Notes: a model not told the origin generated them from the letters alone. A stretch of DNA of 64,000 nt from Arthrobacter oryzae (GCF_030718995.1 NZ_CP132204.1:1674001-1738000), one strand, 5' to 3'; counted from the stretch's first letter, positions 26,901 through 36,625 are shown. Translations and numbers: made by a program.

Positions 26901-27449
26901 ATGGCCCATCCCGTACCGAGTGCTCCTGGCAGGAGGACAAACCCACCGTTGCCGTCGGCAATCGGTGCCCATGTCGCGCCCGCCCCGCACCCGGGGCCTG
27001 CCTCGCTGCCCACCGTCGAGGAAATCTCCGCCGGAGGCGTTGTTGTTGATACGTCCGACGGCGAACTCAGGGTTGCGATCATCGCCCGCCTCAACCGCGG
27101 AGGCCGCCTCGAATGGTGCCTTCCGAAGGGCCACCCGGAGGGCAAGGAAAAGAACGAGGAAGCGGCTGTCCGGGAGATCGCCGAGGAAACCGGCATCAGC
27201 GGCAACATCCTGGCCCCGCTGGGCAGCATCGACTACTGGTTCACCGTCAGCGGGCACCGGGTCCACAAGACTGTGCACCACTACCTGCTCCGCGCCACGG
27301 GCGGCGAGCTGACCATCGAGAACGATCCCGACCAGGAGGCAGTGGACGTCGCCTGGGTGCCCATCCACGAGCTCGCCCGCAAGCTGTCCTTTCCGAATGA
27401 GCGCCGCATCGCCGACCTCGCAAGAGAAGTCCTGCCGGAACATCTCTGA
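26901..27449 (+). CDS. NUDIX hydrolase
   Basis: 182-residue pyrophosphohydrolase. The Nudix box is GHPEGKEKNEEAAVREIAEETGI at about residues 77-99, with all the required Gly and Glu positions. A Pro-rich N-terminal tail of about 35 residues precedes the fold. The frame continues to 26850; ATG 26901 is preferred. The ribosome binding site is poor, so a near-leaderless transcript is possible. It is six bases from murJ and shares this order with mycobacteria (mutT4-murJ), suggesting a link to cell-envelope or nucleotide housekeeping. Confidence 0.9.
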   Translation: MAHPVPSAPGRRTNPPLPSAIGAHVAPAPHPGPASLPTVEEISAGGVVVDTSDGELRVAIIARLNRGGRLEWCLPKGHPEGKEKNEEAAVREIAEETGISGNILAPLGSIDYWFTVSGHRVHKTVHHYLLRATGGELTIENDPDQEAVDVAWVPIHELARKLSFPNERRIADLAREVLPEHL

Positions 27450-27455
27450 GGTCCT

Positions 27456-29516
27456 GTGACTGAATCAAAGACTGTCCAGCAAGGCGAGGCCCGTTCCAGT
27501 GCGATCATGGCTGCCGGAACGCTGGTCTCCCGTTTCCTTGGCTTTGGCAAAACGTGGATGCTGGGAGCGGCCCTTGGCCTGGGCTCCACGGTCAATGACA
27601 CGTTTATCAATGCCAACAACCTGCCGAACCTGATTTTCCTGCTGGTGGCCGGCGGCGTGTTCAACGCCGTCCTGGTTCCCCAGATCATCAAGGCCAGTAA
27701 AGCGCCGGACAGGGGATCGGACTACATCAGCCGGCTGCTCACGCTGGCTGTCCTAGTGCTTCTCACCCTGACGCTGCTGGTGACGCTCCTGGCTCCCTGG
27801 GTCATCGAACTGACCACCCAGGGATACTCGCCGGAACAGAAATCCCTCGCGGTCTCCTTTGCCTTCTGGTGTCTGCCCCAGATCTTCTTCTATGGCCTCT
27901 ATGCCCTGCTGACGCAAGTACTGAACGCCAACGGGGCATTCGGGCCGGCCATGTGGGCTCCCATCCTGAACAACATCGTGGCCATCGCCGGGCTGGGCAT
28001 GTTCATCTGGATCCTCGGACCCAACCTCACGAACCCCCATACACTGGACAACTGGGGACCCACCCAGACGTTCCTGGTGGCCGGATTCTCCACCATCGGT
28101 GTGGTTGCGCAGACGGCCATCCTGCTGATTCCGGTGTTCCGGCTCAAGCTGGGTCTCCGTCCGAAGTTCGGGTGGCGCGGGGTGGGCCTGGGACAGGCAG
28201 CCAAACTCAGCGTGTGGACGCTGCTGACCGCCGCCGTCGGACAGCTGGCCTTCCTTTACGTCATGCGTATCGCCACCATTCCGGGTACCGAGCGGTTGCG
28301 GCTGGAGCGGGCAGGGGATCCGGCGGCCGACTTCCTCCCGGGCAACGCCGTCCTGGAAGTGGCCAGCCAGCTGTACCTGCTGCCGCATTCCATCATCGCG
28401 CTGTCGCTGGCTACTGTGCTCTTTAACCGCATGACCCGAGCTTCCCAGGACGGTGACCGGGCCGGGCTGCGCGACGCCCTGTCCCACGGCCTCCGCACCA
28501 TGGCGGTGGCCACGGTCTTCGGGGCACTGGCCCTGTTCGCGCTGGCCGGCCCGCTGGGCATGTTCTTCTCCGGCGGCAAGGTGCAGGACGGCGTGATGCT
28601 GGCCCAAACGCTCACCATCCTGGCCCTCAGCACCCCGTTCATGAGCGCCAACTTCATGATGTCCAGGGTCTTCTACGCCAATGAGGACGCCCGCACGCCG
28701 TTCTATATCCAATTGGTATTGGCGATTGTCAACGTCGTGGCGGCCTTCGCCATCCAATTCCTGCCCTTCGACCAGATCATCTTTGCCATTGCCATCCTCT
28801 ACACGGGCGGCAACATCCTCTCGGTGGTGGTGAGCGCGTTCTTCCTCCGCCGCCTGCTGGGACACCTGGATGGCCCCCGTGTTGCCAATTCCTACATACG
28901 GATGGGCTACGCGGCGCTCGGCTCCGCACTGGCCGGTGCCGGCGCGCTGTGGCTCATGGGCAGCTACAGTGCCGACGGTTTCGCCTGGAGCGGCAGGATC
29001 GAAGCCCTGGTGACCATCGTCGTCGTAGGTCCTGTGATGCTGGTGGCGTACCTGTTCCTTCTGAAACTTTTCCGCGTCACGGAACTTCGGGACCTGCTGC
29101 AACCGCTTCTCGGCAGGCTGGGCCGCCGCTCCGCACCCGCCGCACCGGCAGAAGCCGCCGGCGGCGCGGCTGGCGGTACCGGGCCGGCCACCGCTACTGG
29201 CCGGGAACGCACGACGCCGGAACGCGCCACCGTTTCCGTGGACACCGGCCTGATCCCCAGGATTTCCGGCGAATTCGACGCCGCCTCGTTCCGCGCGGGG
29301 CCGCAGGTTGAGGAGCCGGCAGCCCGTCCCGATGCCCAGCCAACCGATTCCCCGGGCGGTTACCTCCCGGCTGAAGACCAGCCCAGCACGGCACGGGGGA
29401 GCATCATGCGCGAGGAAATCCCGCTCCCCGGACGCCGGACCTTCCAGGGAACAGCCGGCCGGAACCCGTACTTCAGCAGGCGGTCCGATAGGGCCCGGCG
29501 CAGGAAGAAAAGGTGA
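27456..29516 (+). CDS. murJ: Lipid II flippase MurJ (MviN)
   Basis: 686-residue integral membrane protein of the MOP/MurJ family that flips lipid II across the membrane. The N-terminus GTLVSRFLGFGKTWMLGAALG carries the conserved Arg of TM1, and NNLPNLIFLLVAGGVFNAVLVP follows in TM2. About 14 hydrophobic segments end near residue 560. A cytoplasmic tail of about 125 residues rich in Ala, Gly, Pro and Arg ends in a basic stretch. Unlike mycobacterial MviN, the pseudokinase part is not fused here; a similar part may be the next gene. GTG start after GAGG. Confidence 0.94.
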   Translation: MTESKTVQQGEARSSAIMAAGTLVSRFLGFGKTWMLGAALGLGSTVNDTFINANNLPNLIFLLVAGGVFNAVLVPQIIKASKAPDRGSDYISRLLTLAVLVLLTLTLLVTLLAPWVIELTTQGYSPEQKSLAVSFAFWCLPQIFFYGLYALLTQVLNANGAFGPAMWAPILNNIVAIAGLGMFIWILGPNLTNPHTLDNWGPTQTFLVAGFSTIGVVAQTAILLIPVFRLKLGLRPKFGWRGVGLGQAAKLSVWTLLTAAVGQLAFLYVMRIATIPGTERLRLERAGDPAADFLPGNAVLEVASQLYLLPHSIIALSLATVLFNRMTRASQDGDRAGLRDALSHGLRTMAVATVFGALALFALAGPLGMFFSGGKVQDGVMLAQTLTILALSTPFMSANFMMSRVFYANEDARTPFYIQLVLAIVNVVAAFAIQFLPFDQIIFAIAILYTGGNILSVVVSAFFLRRLLGHLDGPRVANSYIRMGYAALGSALAGAGALWLMGSYSADGFAWSGRIEALVTIVVVGPVMLVAYLFLLKLFRVTELRDLLQPLLGRLGRRSAPAAPAEAAGGAAGGTGPATATGRERTTPERATVSVDTGLIPRISGEFDAASFRAGPQVEEPAARPDAQPTDSPGGYLPAEDQPSTARGSIMREEIPLPGRRTFQGTAGRNPYFSRRSDRARRRKKR

Positions 29517-29684
29517 CATCACCCCGGTTTCCCTGTGCCTGTCTCCCGCGGCCGTCACACACCATCGGCTAGGATCAGAAGCTAACTAGGGTAGTAGTAA
29601 CAGACCAGAAATTAACCGGCTAACCGGCGTATCCGCTTTGGCACGATTGAGGCGGCAATTCCCCGGACAGTCTAGGAGGAACCC

Positions 29685-31310
29685 GTGTCCCACCCGATCG
29701 ATGTTGGATCAGTGCTCGGCGGCCGCTACAAGGTCACCGCCACCGTATTGACCTCACACGACCATGATCTGGTGCTGGACGGTGTTGACCAGGTCCTCAA
29801 CCGTCCGGTGAGCATCCTGGTTGCAGGTCCTGACAACACGGAGCAGGTGGCCCAGAGCGCCCGCGAGGTTGCCACCGGGGAACGTCCCGGGCACGTGCAG
29901 ATCCTGGATCTGGGCGTCAGCGAATCCACCACCTACCTGATCACCAACCACACGTCGGCTGCCGACCTCCTGGACCTCGTGGTTGCCTCCAATCCGCCGT
30001 ATGTGGAGCCTTTTTTCACGGACACCCTGGGCAGCGAAATTTTCGGGCAGGCACGGTCCCACGAGCCGGAAACTTATGACGGCCAGTATGACGAAGAAGA
30101 AGTCGAAGCCGGTTACATCAATTACGGCAACAACCAGCAGACCGGCCAGGACCGCAAAGCGTCGTCCCCGCCGGCAGTGCCGCCCGTTGTGCCGCCGCGC
30201 GCCGCACCCGTGCGCCCGGCGGCGGCCCCCTCCGTCGGCTCCTCCGGAGCCGGTACCGCCGGTTCACGCGGAGCCGGGGCTGGTGCAGCCGGTGCCGCTG
30301 CCGGGGCGGCGGGACTCGCTGCCGGGGCGGCAGCAGCCGGCAAATCATCCTTGGGCCCGACGACTGCACCGCAGGCGACCACCCCTCAACGAGCCGTTCC
30401 GCAGCAGGCGGGTGCTCGGCAGTCCGATGCCAACGGTGGGAAGAACACCGAAGCCATCAGTACCCAGGCCCCGGCCGCGGAATCGCCCAAAGTCTCCTTG
30501 TGGGCGAACGACGAGGACCACTACCCGCAGGAAGCAGACCGCTCCACCGGGCCGGCCAGAACCGCGCGGGAGCGGATGGCAGCCACGTTCCCGGCGTTCG
30601 CCGGCCGCGGCGGCGACGACGAAGCAGACGATTACTATGACGACGAAGAGCCTCCGGAGCGCGAGCCGCGTTCCATGCGCTGGCTCGTGGGAGGGCTCCT
30701 GGCTGCCGTACTGGTGGTGGGCCTGATCTTCGCCGTATCCAATTTGGGAAGCTTGTTCAAGACCGAACCACAGAGCAATCCCGTTCCAGGAACGTCCAGC
30801 AGCTCCTCCGAGCCGCAGGCCAGTGGTGAGCCCTCGTCACCCCAGACTTCGGCGCCGGCGGCAGGTCCGCCGGCCGTTGAGGGCGTGTCCCGTCTTGGCA
30901 ACTTCGATTTTGCCGCCACCTACGACGGTGACCTGACAAAAACGTTCGACGGCAACGCGGCCAGCTACTGGTCCGACATGGAGTTCGCCACGGACAACTG
31001 GGGCGGCCTTGCTACCGATGTTTCCCTTGTGGTGAAGCTGAAGAGTCCGTCAAAGGTTTCGTCCATCACGCTCAACCAGCTGGGCGGCTCCGGCGGCAAC
31101 ATCAGCGTCCTGACGAACGACCGTCCGTCCATGGAAGGCGCCAAGCAGGTTGGCACCAACAGCTTCACGTCACCTGATCTGACCATGCCGCTTTCGGAGC
31201 CTGTCACGGCGCAGTATGTGATCGTGTCCATCAAGAACCTGCCCAAGCTGGCGGCACCGAAGACGCGATTCGGCTACGGCCTGCGCCTTGCCGAGATCAA
31301 GGTTCAGTAG
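29685..31310 (+). CDS. Membrane protein with degenerate kinase-like N-terminus and discoidin-like outer domain
   Basis: 541 residues. The first 105 ([36 protein letters not shown] and on) look like the N-lobe of a Ser/Thr kinase without a catalytic core. A long Ala/Pro/Gly-rich and acidic linker (about 135-325) leads to one membrane helix at about 330-353. The C-terminal 150 residues ([25 protein letters not shown]) resemble an F5/8-type C or discoidin fold. Mycobacterial MviN carries a pseudokinase, a membrane helix and an outer domain behind its flippase part. This gene right after murJ looks like that part as a separate protein. GTG start with AGGAGGA; a TAGGAT -10 lies near 29571. Confidence 0.75.
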   Translation: MSHPIDVGSVLGGRYKVTATVLTSHDHDLVLDGVDQVLNRPVSILVAGPDNTEQVAQSAREVATGERPGHVQILDLGVSESTTYLITNHTSAADLLDLVVASNPPYVEPFFTDTLGSEIFGQARSHEPETYDGQYDEEEVEAGYINYGNNQQTGQDRKASSPPAVPPVVPPRAAPVRPAAAPSVGSSGAGTAGSRGAGAGAAGAAAGAAGLAAGAAAAGKSSLGPTTAPQATTPQRAVPQQAGARQSDANGGKNTEAISTQAPAAESPKVSLWANDEDHYPQEADRSTGPARTARERMAATFPAFAGRGGDDEADDYYDDEEPPEREPRSMRWLVGGLLAAVLVVGLIFAVSNLGSLFKTEPQSNPVPGTSSSSSEPQASGEPSSPQTSAPAAGPPAVEGVSRLGNFDFAATYDGDLTKTFDGNAASYWSDMEFATDNWGGLATDVSLVVKLKSPSKVSSITLNQLGGSGGNISVLTNDRPSMEGAKQVGTNSFTSPDLTMPLSEPVTAQYVIVSIKNLPKLAAPKTRFGYGLRLAEIKVQ

Positions 31311-31341
31311 CAGCAGACACCCGGTAACACGGAGCCCTCCA

Positions 31342-31383
31342 GACCAGCAAGGCGGTACCCTGAGTGGTGGCGCCTTGCTGGTC
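31342..31383. repeat. 13-bp inverted repeat after the pseudokinase gene
   Basis: GACCAGCAAGGCG (31342-31354) and its complement (31371-31383) flank a 16-base loop. No run of T follows, so it may be a weak terminator or an mRNA-stabilising hairpin rather than a classical intrinsic terminator. Confidence 0.5.
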
Positions 31384-31396
31384 CACCTCGTTGCCC

Positions 31397-31422
31397 GGAA
31401 TATTCAGGTTCAACAATCGGTT
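31397..31422 (+). promoter_or_regulatory. SigR/SigH-type (oxidative stress sigma factor) promoter of trxBA
   Basis: GGAAT at 31397-31401 is followed by exactly 18 bases and then GTTG at 31420. This is the consensus of promoters used by SigR of Streptomyces coelicolor and SigH of mycobacteria, which respond to thiol oxidation; trxBA is one of their classical targets. The site lies 61 bases ahead of the trxB start. Confidence 0.75.
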
Positions 31423-31482
31423 GTGCCATGTGGCCGGCCAGCAAAAGCAGGCGCATCGACTAAGGAAGAGGTTCACCGTACA

Positions 31483-32439
31483 GTGAGCACCGCAGAAAAC
31501 ACCGCGTCCCAGGTACGTGATGTCATCATCGTCGGCTCCGGCCCTGCAGGCTACACCGCCGCAGTCTATACGGCACGAGCCAACCTGAAGCCGCTGCTGC
31601 TTGCCGGTTCCGTCACTGCCGGCGGGGAACTGATGAACACCACCGATGTGGAGAATTATCCCGGGTTCCCTGAAGGCATCATGGGTCCTGACCTCATGGA
31701 GAACTTCGAAAAGCAGGCCGCCCGCTTCGGCACGGAGATCCAGTTCGAGGACGTCACTGCGCTGGAACTCGACGGCGACATCAAGACGGTCACCATCGCC
31801 ACGGGGGAGACCTTCCGGGCCCGCGCGATCATCCTGTCCACCGGATCGGCTTACCGTGAGCTCGGGCTTCCCAACGAGAAGCGACTTTCAGGCCACGGCG
31901 TTAGCTGGTGTGCAACCTGCGACGGTTTCTTTTTCAAGGACCAGGACATCGCTGTCATCGGTGGCGGCGACTCCGCCATGGAGGAAGCACTGTTCCTCAC
32001 GAAGTTCGCCAAGTCCGTCACTGTGGTTCACCGCCGCGACACCCTGCGGGCTTCCAAGATCATGGGTGACCGCGCCCAGGCGCACGAGAAGATCAACTTC
32101 GTGTGGAACACCGGCGTTGAGGATGTCATCGGGGGAGACAAGGTCACCGGCCTGAAGCTGAAGAACCTCGTGGACGGTACCGAGTCCGAACTGGCTGTCA
32201 CCGGGGTCTTCGTTGCAATTGGAAACGATCCTCGCACCGAACTCGTCAAGGACACCTTGGACATTACCCCGGAGGGAACCATCGCCGTTGAAGGCCGCAG
32301 TTCCAAGACGAGCGTGCCGGGTGTTTTTGCGGCAGGCGACGTTGTAGACCCCACCTACCGCCAGGCCATCACTGCCTCCGGCTCGGGTTGCGTTGCAGCC
32401 ATCGACGTCGAGCACTACCTCGCAGACTTCCACGCCTAA
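31483..32439 (+). CDS. trxB: Thioredoxin-disulfide reductase
   Basis: 318-residue flavoenzyme that uses NADPH to reduce thioredoxin in the cytoplasm. The FAD motif [20 protein letters not shown] is near residue 12. The redox-active CATC is at about residues 143-146. The NADPH motif [13 protein letters not shown] follows, and the C-terminal FAD motif is [18 protein letters not shown] 31483 is chosen; the open frame further upstream lacks the family's sequence. It forms an operon with trxA, 36 bases downstream. Confidence 0.96.
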   Translation: MSTAENTASQVRDVIIVGSGPAGYTAAVYTARANLKPLLLAGSVTAGGELMNTTDVENYPGFPEGIMGPDLMENFEKQAARFGTEIQFEDVTALELDGDIKTVTIATGETFRARAIILSTGSAYRELGLPNEKRLSGHGVSWCATCDGFFFKDQDIAVIGGGDSAMEEALFLTKFAKSVTVVHRRDTLRASKIMGDRAQAHEKINFVWNTGVEDVIGGDKVTGLKLKNLVDGTESELAVTGVFVAIGNDPRTELVKDTLDITPEGTIAVEGRSSKTSVPGVFAAGDVVDPTYRQAITASGSGCVAAIDVEHYLADFHA

Positions 32440-32475
32440 CAGCGCACTATTGATCCGAAGGGAAACAACAAGGTA

Positions 32476-32802
32476 ATGAGCAACGCAAAAGACGTAACGG
32501 ACGCAAGTTTCAGCACGGATGTACTCTCGGCCGACAAGCCGGTCATCGTGGACTTCTGGGCTGAATGGTGCGGCCCGTGCCGCAAACTCGGTCCCATCCT
32601 GGATGAGATTTCGGTCGAATACAGCGAGAAGGTCGACGTGGTCAAGGTGAACGTTGATGACAACCCGGCGATCGCAGCGGAATACGGCATCACCTCCATT
32701 CCTGCCGTCTACCTGTTCCAGGACGGCGAAGTGAAGAACACCGTTATCGGCGCCAAGCCGAAGCAGTTCTTCGAAAAGGAATTTGCTGACGTCCTCTCGT
32801 AG
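32476..32802 (+). CDS. trxA: Thioredoxin
   Basis: 108-residue thioredoxin with the active site WCGPC at residues 31-35, the cis-proline in TSIPAVYLF, and the usual length. It receives electrons from the TrxB encoded just upstream and reduces disulfides in ribonucleotide reductase and other enzymes. A strong terminator follows at 32823. Confidence 0.97.
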   Translation: MSNAKDVTDASFSTDVLSADKPVIVDFWAEWCGPCRKLGPILDEISVEYSEKVDVVKVNVDDNPAIAAEYGITSIPAVYLFQDGEVKNTVIGAKPKQFFEKEFADVLS

Positions 32803-32822
32803 TTCGTAGACTGCCTGCCACT

Positions 32823-32866
32823 AGCGGTGGCCATCACCACACCACGGTGATGGCCACCGCTTTTTT
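32823..32866 (+). terminator. Intrinsic terminator of trxBA
   Basis: A perfect 16-bp stem (AGCGGTGGCCATCACC and its complement) around a 7-base loop is followed by six T. The T-tail segment is then almost duplicated (32861-32879 and 32880-32898, TTTTTGTTTGTCC(C)GCGAC). Confidence 0.95.
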
Positions 32867-32912
32867 GTTTGTCCGCGACTTTTTGTTTGTCCCGCGACGC
32901 GGCATTCAGTGC

Positions 32913-32970
32913 GTGGTCGTTGGTTGGGCGTTGTGGTTGGTTGGGATGGTCGTTGGTTGGGATGGGGAGG
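32913..32970 (+). repeat. GT-rich imperfect tandem repeats
   Basis: Repeated units such as GGTCGTTGGTTGGG and TGGTTGGTTGGGATGG, with several GGG runs continuing to about 32986. The strand is suited to G-quadruplex formation. It follows the duplicated terminator tail. Function unknown. Confidence 0.6.
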
Positions 32971-33352
32971 CCGGTTGCGGGGGAGCGCCTAACTCGCAAT
33001 GGTTTTAGCGGGACTGGGACTCCAGACGTGTGAGTCCATTGGATAGCCAACTTTAGTGAGTTGTGGATGTCATCCATTTTCGACAGAAACTCCTTCACGG
33101 TGGCCTGCCTCCGAACATGGCTGGGCTGGCCAGCACCACGGCTAAACGACGAATTCCGGGATTTCGAGTGGGCGATTAGTTCACCTAGCTCATTGGTTCG
33201 GGGGAGCAATGCCTCCCTGGCACCGTTGCCAGGCACCGCTGACGGGCAGGCTGCAAATCGCGGAATACCCCGGATGCGGTGGTGCACATGCGTCAATAGA
33301 CACTTGTGTACGCCTGGATCGGCGCGGTTGATTCATCGGGGGGTGGCGCCGA

Positions 33353-33368
33353 TGTTTCACGTGAAACA
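33353..33368. promoter_or_regulatory. parS site 1
   Basis: TGTTTCACGTGAAACA, identical at 16 of 16 positions to the ParB-binding site consensus. Confidence 0.93.
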
Positions 33369-34019
33369 CGCAGGGGAGGTCCGTGCCCCAAGACCCCTAG
33401 CCTAAATCGAGCACAACACCTTGAACTCTAATTACCACGGGAGAACAGGCGTCCAAAGAAGCCTCGCTCGGACCCGTGTTCCCATATCGGAGGCTCTATA
33501 GTGTTTCACCAGGACAAGCCCTTTGCAGCAGACTTGGCGCGGAATTTCGGTGTTTCACCAAGCCGCTCCCGAGAGGAAGCAATTCCGCAAGGCAATTGGA
33601 CGGACGGCAGGAGAACGGTTCGAAGGCGTTCTAAACCGCTGATGATTGGGGTGGCCTGGCAGCCTGCTGCTGCCACCACAAACGCCCGGAACGGCGACTT
33701 TCCATGGGTGGGCACGATCGGCCATTTTGCCCCTAAGGCCTAAAAGGTGAGGTTCTTTGCAGGATTCTGGGTCACGGAGCGGTCGACACAGCCACCGGAC
33801 GCGGTGATTCCGGGCGGCCATGTTTAGGTGTGGAGTTTGTGTTTCGACGCCAACTGGTTGGAAGCGTGCGGCCTCAAGACCGAACCGAAGGTGGGCTCGG
33901 GCAATTTTCGGATTTAGCGGACCGCCGACGTTAGGGCTTAGGCCTTGCGCCGCGATTCAGGCGCCAAGCGGCCTTCCGCAGGCATGAACGTGTTTCACCG
34001 CCGTGCTACGAAGTCTCGA

Positions 34020-34035
34020 TGTTTCACGTGAAACG
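34020..34035. promoter_or_regulatory. parS site 2
   Basis: TGTTTCACGTGAAACG, 15 of 16 positions, with an intact 14-bp palindromic core. Confidence 0.9.
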
Positions 34036-34417
34036 CGGGAGAGGGAGTACAACGAGGCACGGGCGCGGAACGATTTGTCCCCCACTTGCGCGCCGCGCGA
34101 AATCTTACCCCGTAAAGACTGGACGCGACATGTGGATTCGACCGACGATCAAGACCTAGGTACTCACCGTATGCCCGGCCTTTCTGATGCACTAAACCTG
34201 GTTCTTGATGCGGCGAGCTCACAATCGGAACGCCTTTCGTTAAGTCTCGAATGCTGGTGCCTCCGCTGTCAGCTCAAAAACTAGGTTCATCGACGACAAA
34301 CTACCGCTCGGAGCCTGCGTCGACCGAATATCGGAACCCTTCGTGCGTTAGCAGGCCGTCAGACCAAATGCGTGAAGCCGTTGGGTCCGAAGTCTAGAGT
34401 GGCCGGTGGACTGTCAT

Positions 34418-34433
34418 CGTTTCACGTGTAATG
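34418..34433. promoter_or_regulatory. Degenerate parS-like site
   Basis: CGTTTCACGTGTAATG, 12 of 16 positions. The left half is intact and the right half decayed; it lies 26 bases from an intact site. Binding is doubtful. Confidence 0.45.
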
Positions 34434-34443
34434 CAGAGCCGCG

Positions 34444-34459
34444 CGTTTCACGTGAAACG
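34444..34459. promoter_or_regulatory. parS site 3
   Basis: CGTTTCACGTGAAACG, intact 14-bp core, 14 of 16 positions. Confidence 0.88.
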
Positions 34460-34916
34460 TCAGGCCGAGGAACCCACGTGAAATGCCACCAAGGCTATGC
34501 CGTGGCTACCGGACTGCGGTCCAAGGTGCCAGGCGCTCCGGGCCTCCCCGCACTGCACATCTGACTCGAAACAAGTGGCCCCCGAGGCTGGTTCCGCAAC
34601 AGCGAAACCGCAGCATCCAAGCAGCCCACGAACGGCACACATGACCGAAACAAGAGTTCCTCCCGGGACAGTTCAACACGCCGTAGTCAGGACTTGATTC
34701 AGGGGGTTCCTCGACGTGCGAGTCGGTTGTCCTTGACAGGGCACTGCCCCGACCTGAGCCAGAAGCCCAACATGCGCAGTTGCACGGCACGAGGCCGATG
34801 TTCCAAATCCACCCACAGATAGCCGAGCGTGAGATCGCATCGATCCGGTGCTGCGCCCAACCCGAGAATTGCGATAGGGCCCCCCGGAGATACCAGGCGT
34901 GGTCCGCATCCATAGA

Positions 34917-34932
34917 TGTCTCACGTGAAACC
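34917..34932. promoter_or_regulatory. Degenerate parS-like site
   Basis: TGTCTCACGTGAAACC, 14 of 16 positions, with one change inside the core (T to C) and one at the edge. Confidence 0.65.
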
Positions 34933-35169
34933 AACGCCGCTCCGGGGTTGGAAACCAATCGGACTTGTACAGCATGCTTGTTCAAGCCTTGCGATCGATG
35001 ATGTCGAGCTCAGGTACAAGGTCGGGGATGCCAGGCTAGTCGGACACGGAGTCAGGTCCAACCATCGGTCCACAATTGGTAGCTCCCACTGACTTAGTTT
35101 TGTGGCCCGCGCGTTCCCCTGGCGTGCGGCGTGTTCGTCCGCCTTTCCTCGATTCGTTGTTCGATGTGA

Positions 35170-35243
35170 CACTAGTAGCTCAGTCGCCTGTAGGACGTCC
35201 CCTTGCCGCGGGGGCAGGGTTCGGATATCCCGTGCCGGAACCA
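35170..35243 (+). other. tRNA-like remnant
   Basis: TAGCTCAG (35176-35183) looks like a D-arm start. CCCC-TTGCCGC-GGGG (35199-35213) forms a 7-base anticodon-like loop with GCC in the glycine position, GGGTTCG (35217-35223) looks like a T-arm start, and ACCA stands at 35240-35243. D-stem, T-stem and acceptor pairing are broken, so this is at best a decayed tRNA. Confidence 0.3.
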
Positions 35244-36235
35244 GAGAACCACCCTGTGGCGCTATGTCAGCACCGGTCCCCAAAAGATCACCTGCAAGTA
35301 GTGCATCGACGTCTTGGCGCCCGGTCACGTCAAACCCACCATTCCGTGCGGGGGCTCGGATGACACCCCGGACTCTGGTGACCGAACCATGAGTTCGGTG
35401 CTGGGTCGGGGTTCTCTATATTGACAGCCTCCTATCCGGGGGAGTGCACTCCTATTCAGGGGGAATTCGAAGGAATGCCTAGCTGCCCGTCGCTCGTCTC
35501 CGCGTCGCGTGGATCCTCTCCGTCTGGCAGTATCGGCGCCATGCCCAGCACGGGTTCCTGAACTCTTCGATAGCTTCGGACATGATGTTCCTGGGCGCCA
35601 GGCGTGTCGCTACAGAAGCCACTTCTCGGTATCCTCTCGTGCCGGCTAGACTGCCCATCGCGAAGTGGCGGAGCGCGGCACGTCATTCCAGACCCTTACC
35701 CTGTGCACCGGCCCATCTCGTGGCAAATCGGATAGGGGCACATCATTTCAAACCCACGTCCTGGTCGCCAGCCAGACCACGTGGGGATTAGGTCGTCTAG
35801 GAAGCCGAGTCGAAGCGCCACTCTGCCTCTTGCCACGCGGTGACATCAGAGAGTTGTGAAAGGCTTGAGCCACGCAGATGGAGGCTCAAAGCGCTAGCTT
35901 CTGCGATGCTGCCTCTCCCATCAATTCGCTCAATCAGCCCGAGACAGGAACGAAACCTGGCTGCAAGTCCTCTTAGGCCGGTCTAACCCCCAGCCTCAAC
36001 CCTCTCAGTCGCGCCCGAACCTAGGGAAGCCACTTGGAATCCGGTGCATCTTTCAGCTCGGCATGACTTCGCATTTGCAGGGCGGACCTCAGATCAGGAG
36101 TGGCTACACTCTGCGGCGGCGGCCGTTCCAGAGCATCTTTGTTGGCAAGTTCGGAAGCATCCGTACTGGCCTGGGATCTGCGGCACGCCAGAACGGTTCA
36201 ACCATGGAGGCCGGTTTTCCCCAGCCGAGCTAGCC

Positions 36236-36305
36236 TTTTCCACACAGGATATCCACAGCCTTATCCACATAGTCTCACGGTGGCGTCGACCTGTGATTTT
36301 CCACA
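36236..36305. other. DnaA-box cluster A in parS region
   Basis: Four boxes in 70 bases, all in the same orientation: TTTTCCACA (36236), ATATCCACA (36249), the perfect TTATCCACA (36261) and TTTTCCACA (36297). It lies 176 bases left of parS site 4. Confidence 0.65.
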
Positions 36306-36480
36306 TTGAGCACACTCACACCAGGGGCCGTCCTCATGTGAAAGGAGTCACGTTAAGCGCTGCGTGGGGATGGACGACGTATTCGTCCCATGGCGCCGGC
36401 AAATGACGGCAAAAGTGCCGTTTATCTGCTGAAAACGCAGGAACTTCGCGATATTTCAAAAGGCGTTCTGGTCAAGCAGA

Positions 36481-36496
36481 TGTTTCACGTGAAACG
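36481..36496. promoter_or_regulatory. parS site 4
   Basis: TGTTTCACGTGAAACG, 15 of 16, lying between the two DnaA-box clusters. Confidence 0.9.
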
Positions 36497-36580
36497 CAGC
36501 GGCACTCTGACGGCGATCGGGGTATTGGATCTCGCCGGTCCCGCGCTCGGAGTGCCCACCGAGCGCAAAGCCAGCTCATA

Positions 36581-36625
36581 TTGTCCACATAGTTATCCAC
36601 AACGATATCCACTGAGTTATGCACC
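36581..36625. other. DnaA-box cluster B in parS region
   Basis: TTGTCCACA (36581), the perfect TTATCCACA (36593), ATATCCACT (36605) and TTATGCACC (36617), starting exactly 12 bases apart each. The regular 12-base spacing in one orientation resembles ordered DnaA-binding arrays. Confidence 0.7.

Noticed and set aside
33501..33743. Two GTGTTTCACCA sequences near 33500 and 33550 as parS sites
   Set aside because: Only the left half-site is present; the palindrome is lost, so ParB binding is unlikely.
36044..36406. ORFs of 70-160 codons in the parS region (for example 36044-36406, 34506-34985, 37462-37851)
   Set aside because: They overlap parS sites or DnaA boxes, start without ribosome binding sites, have no hydrophobic or domain pattern, and their codon third positions are not GC-biased as in neighbouring genes.
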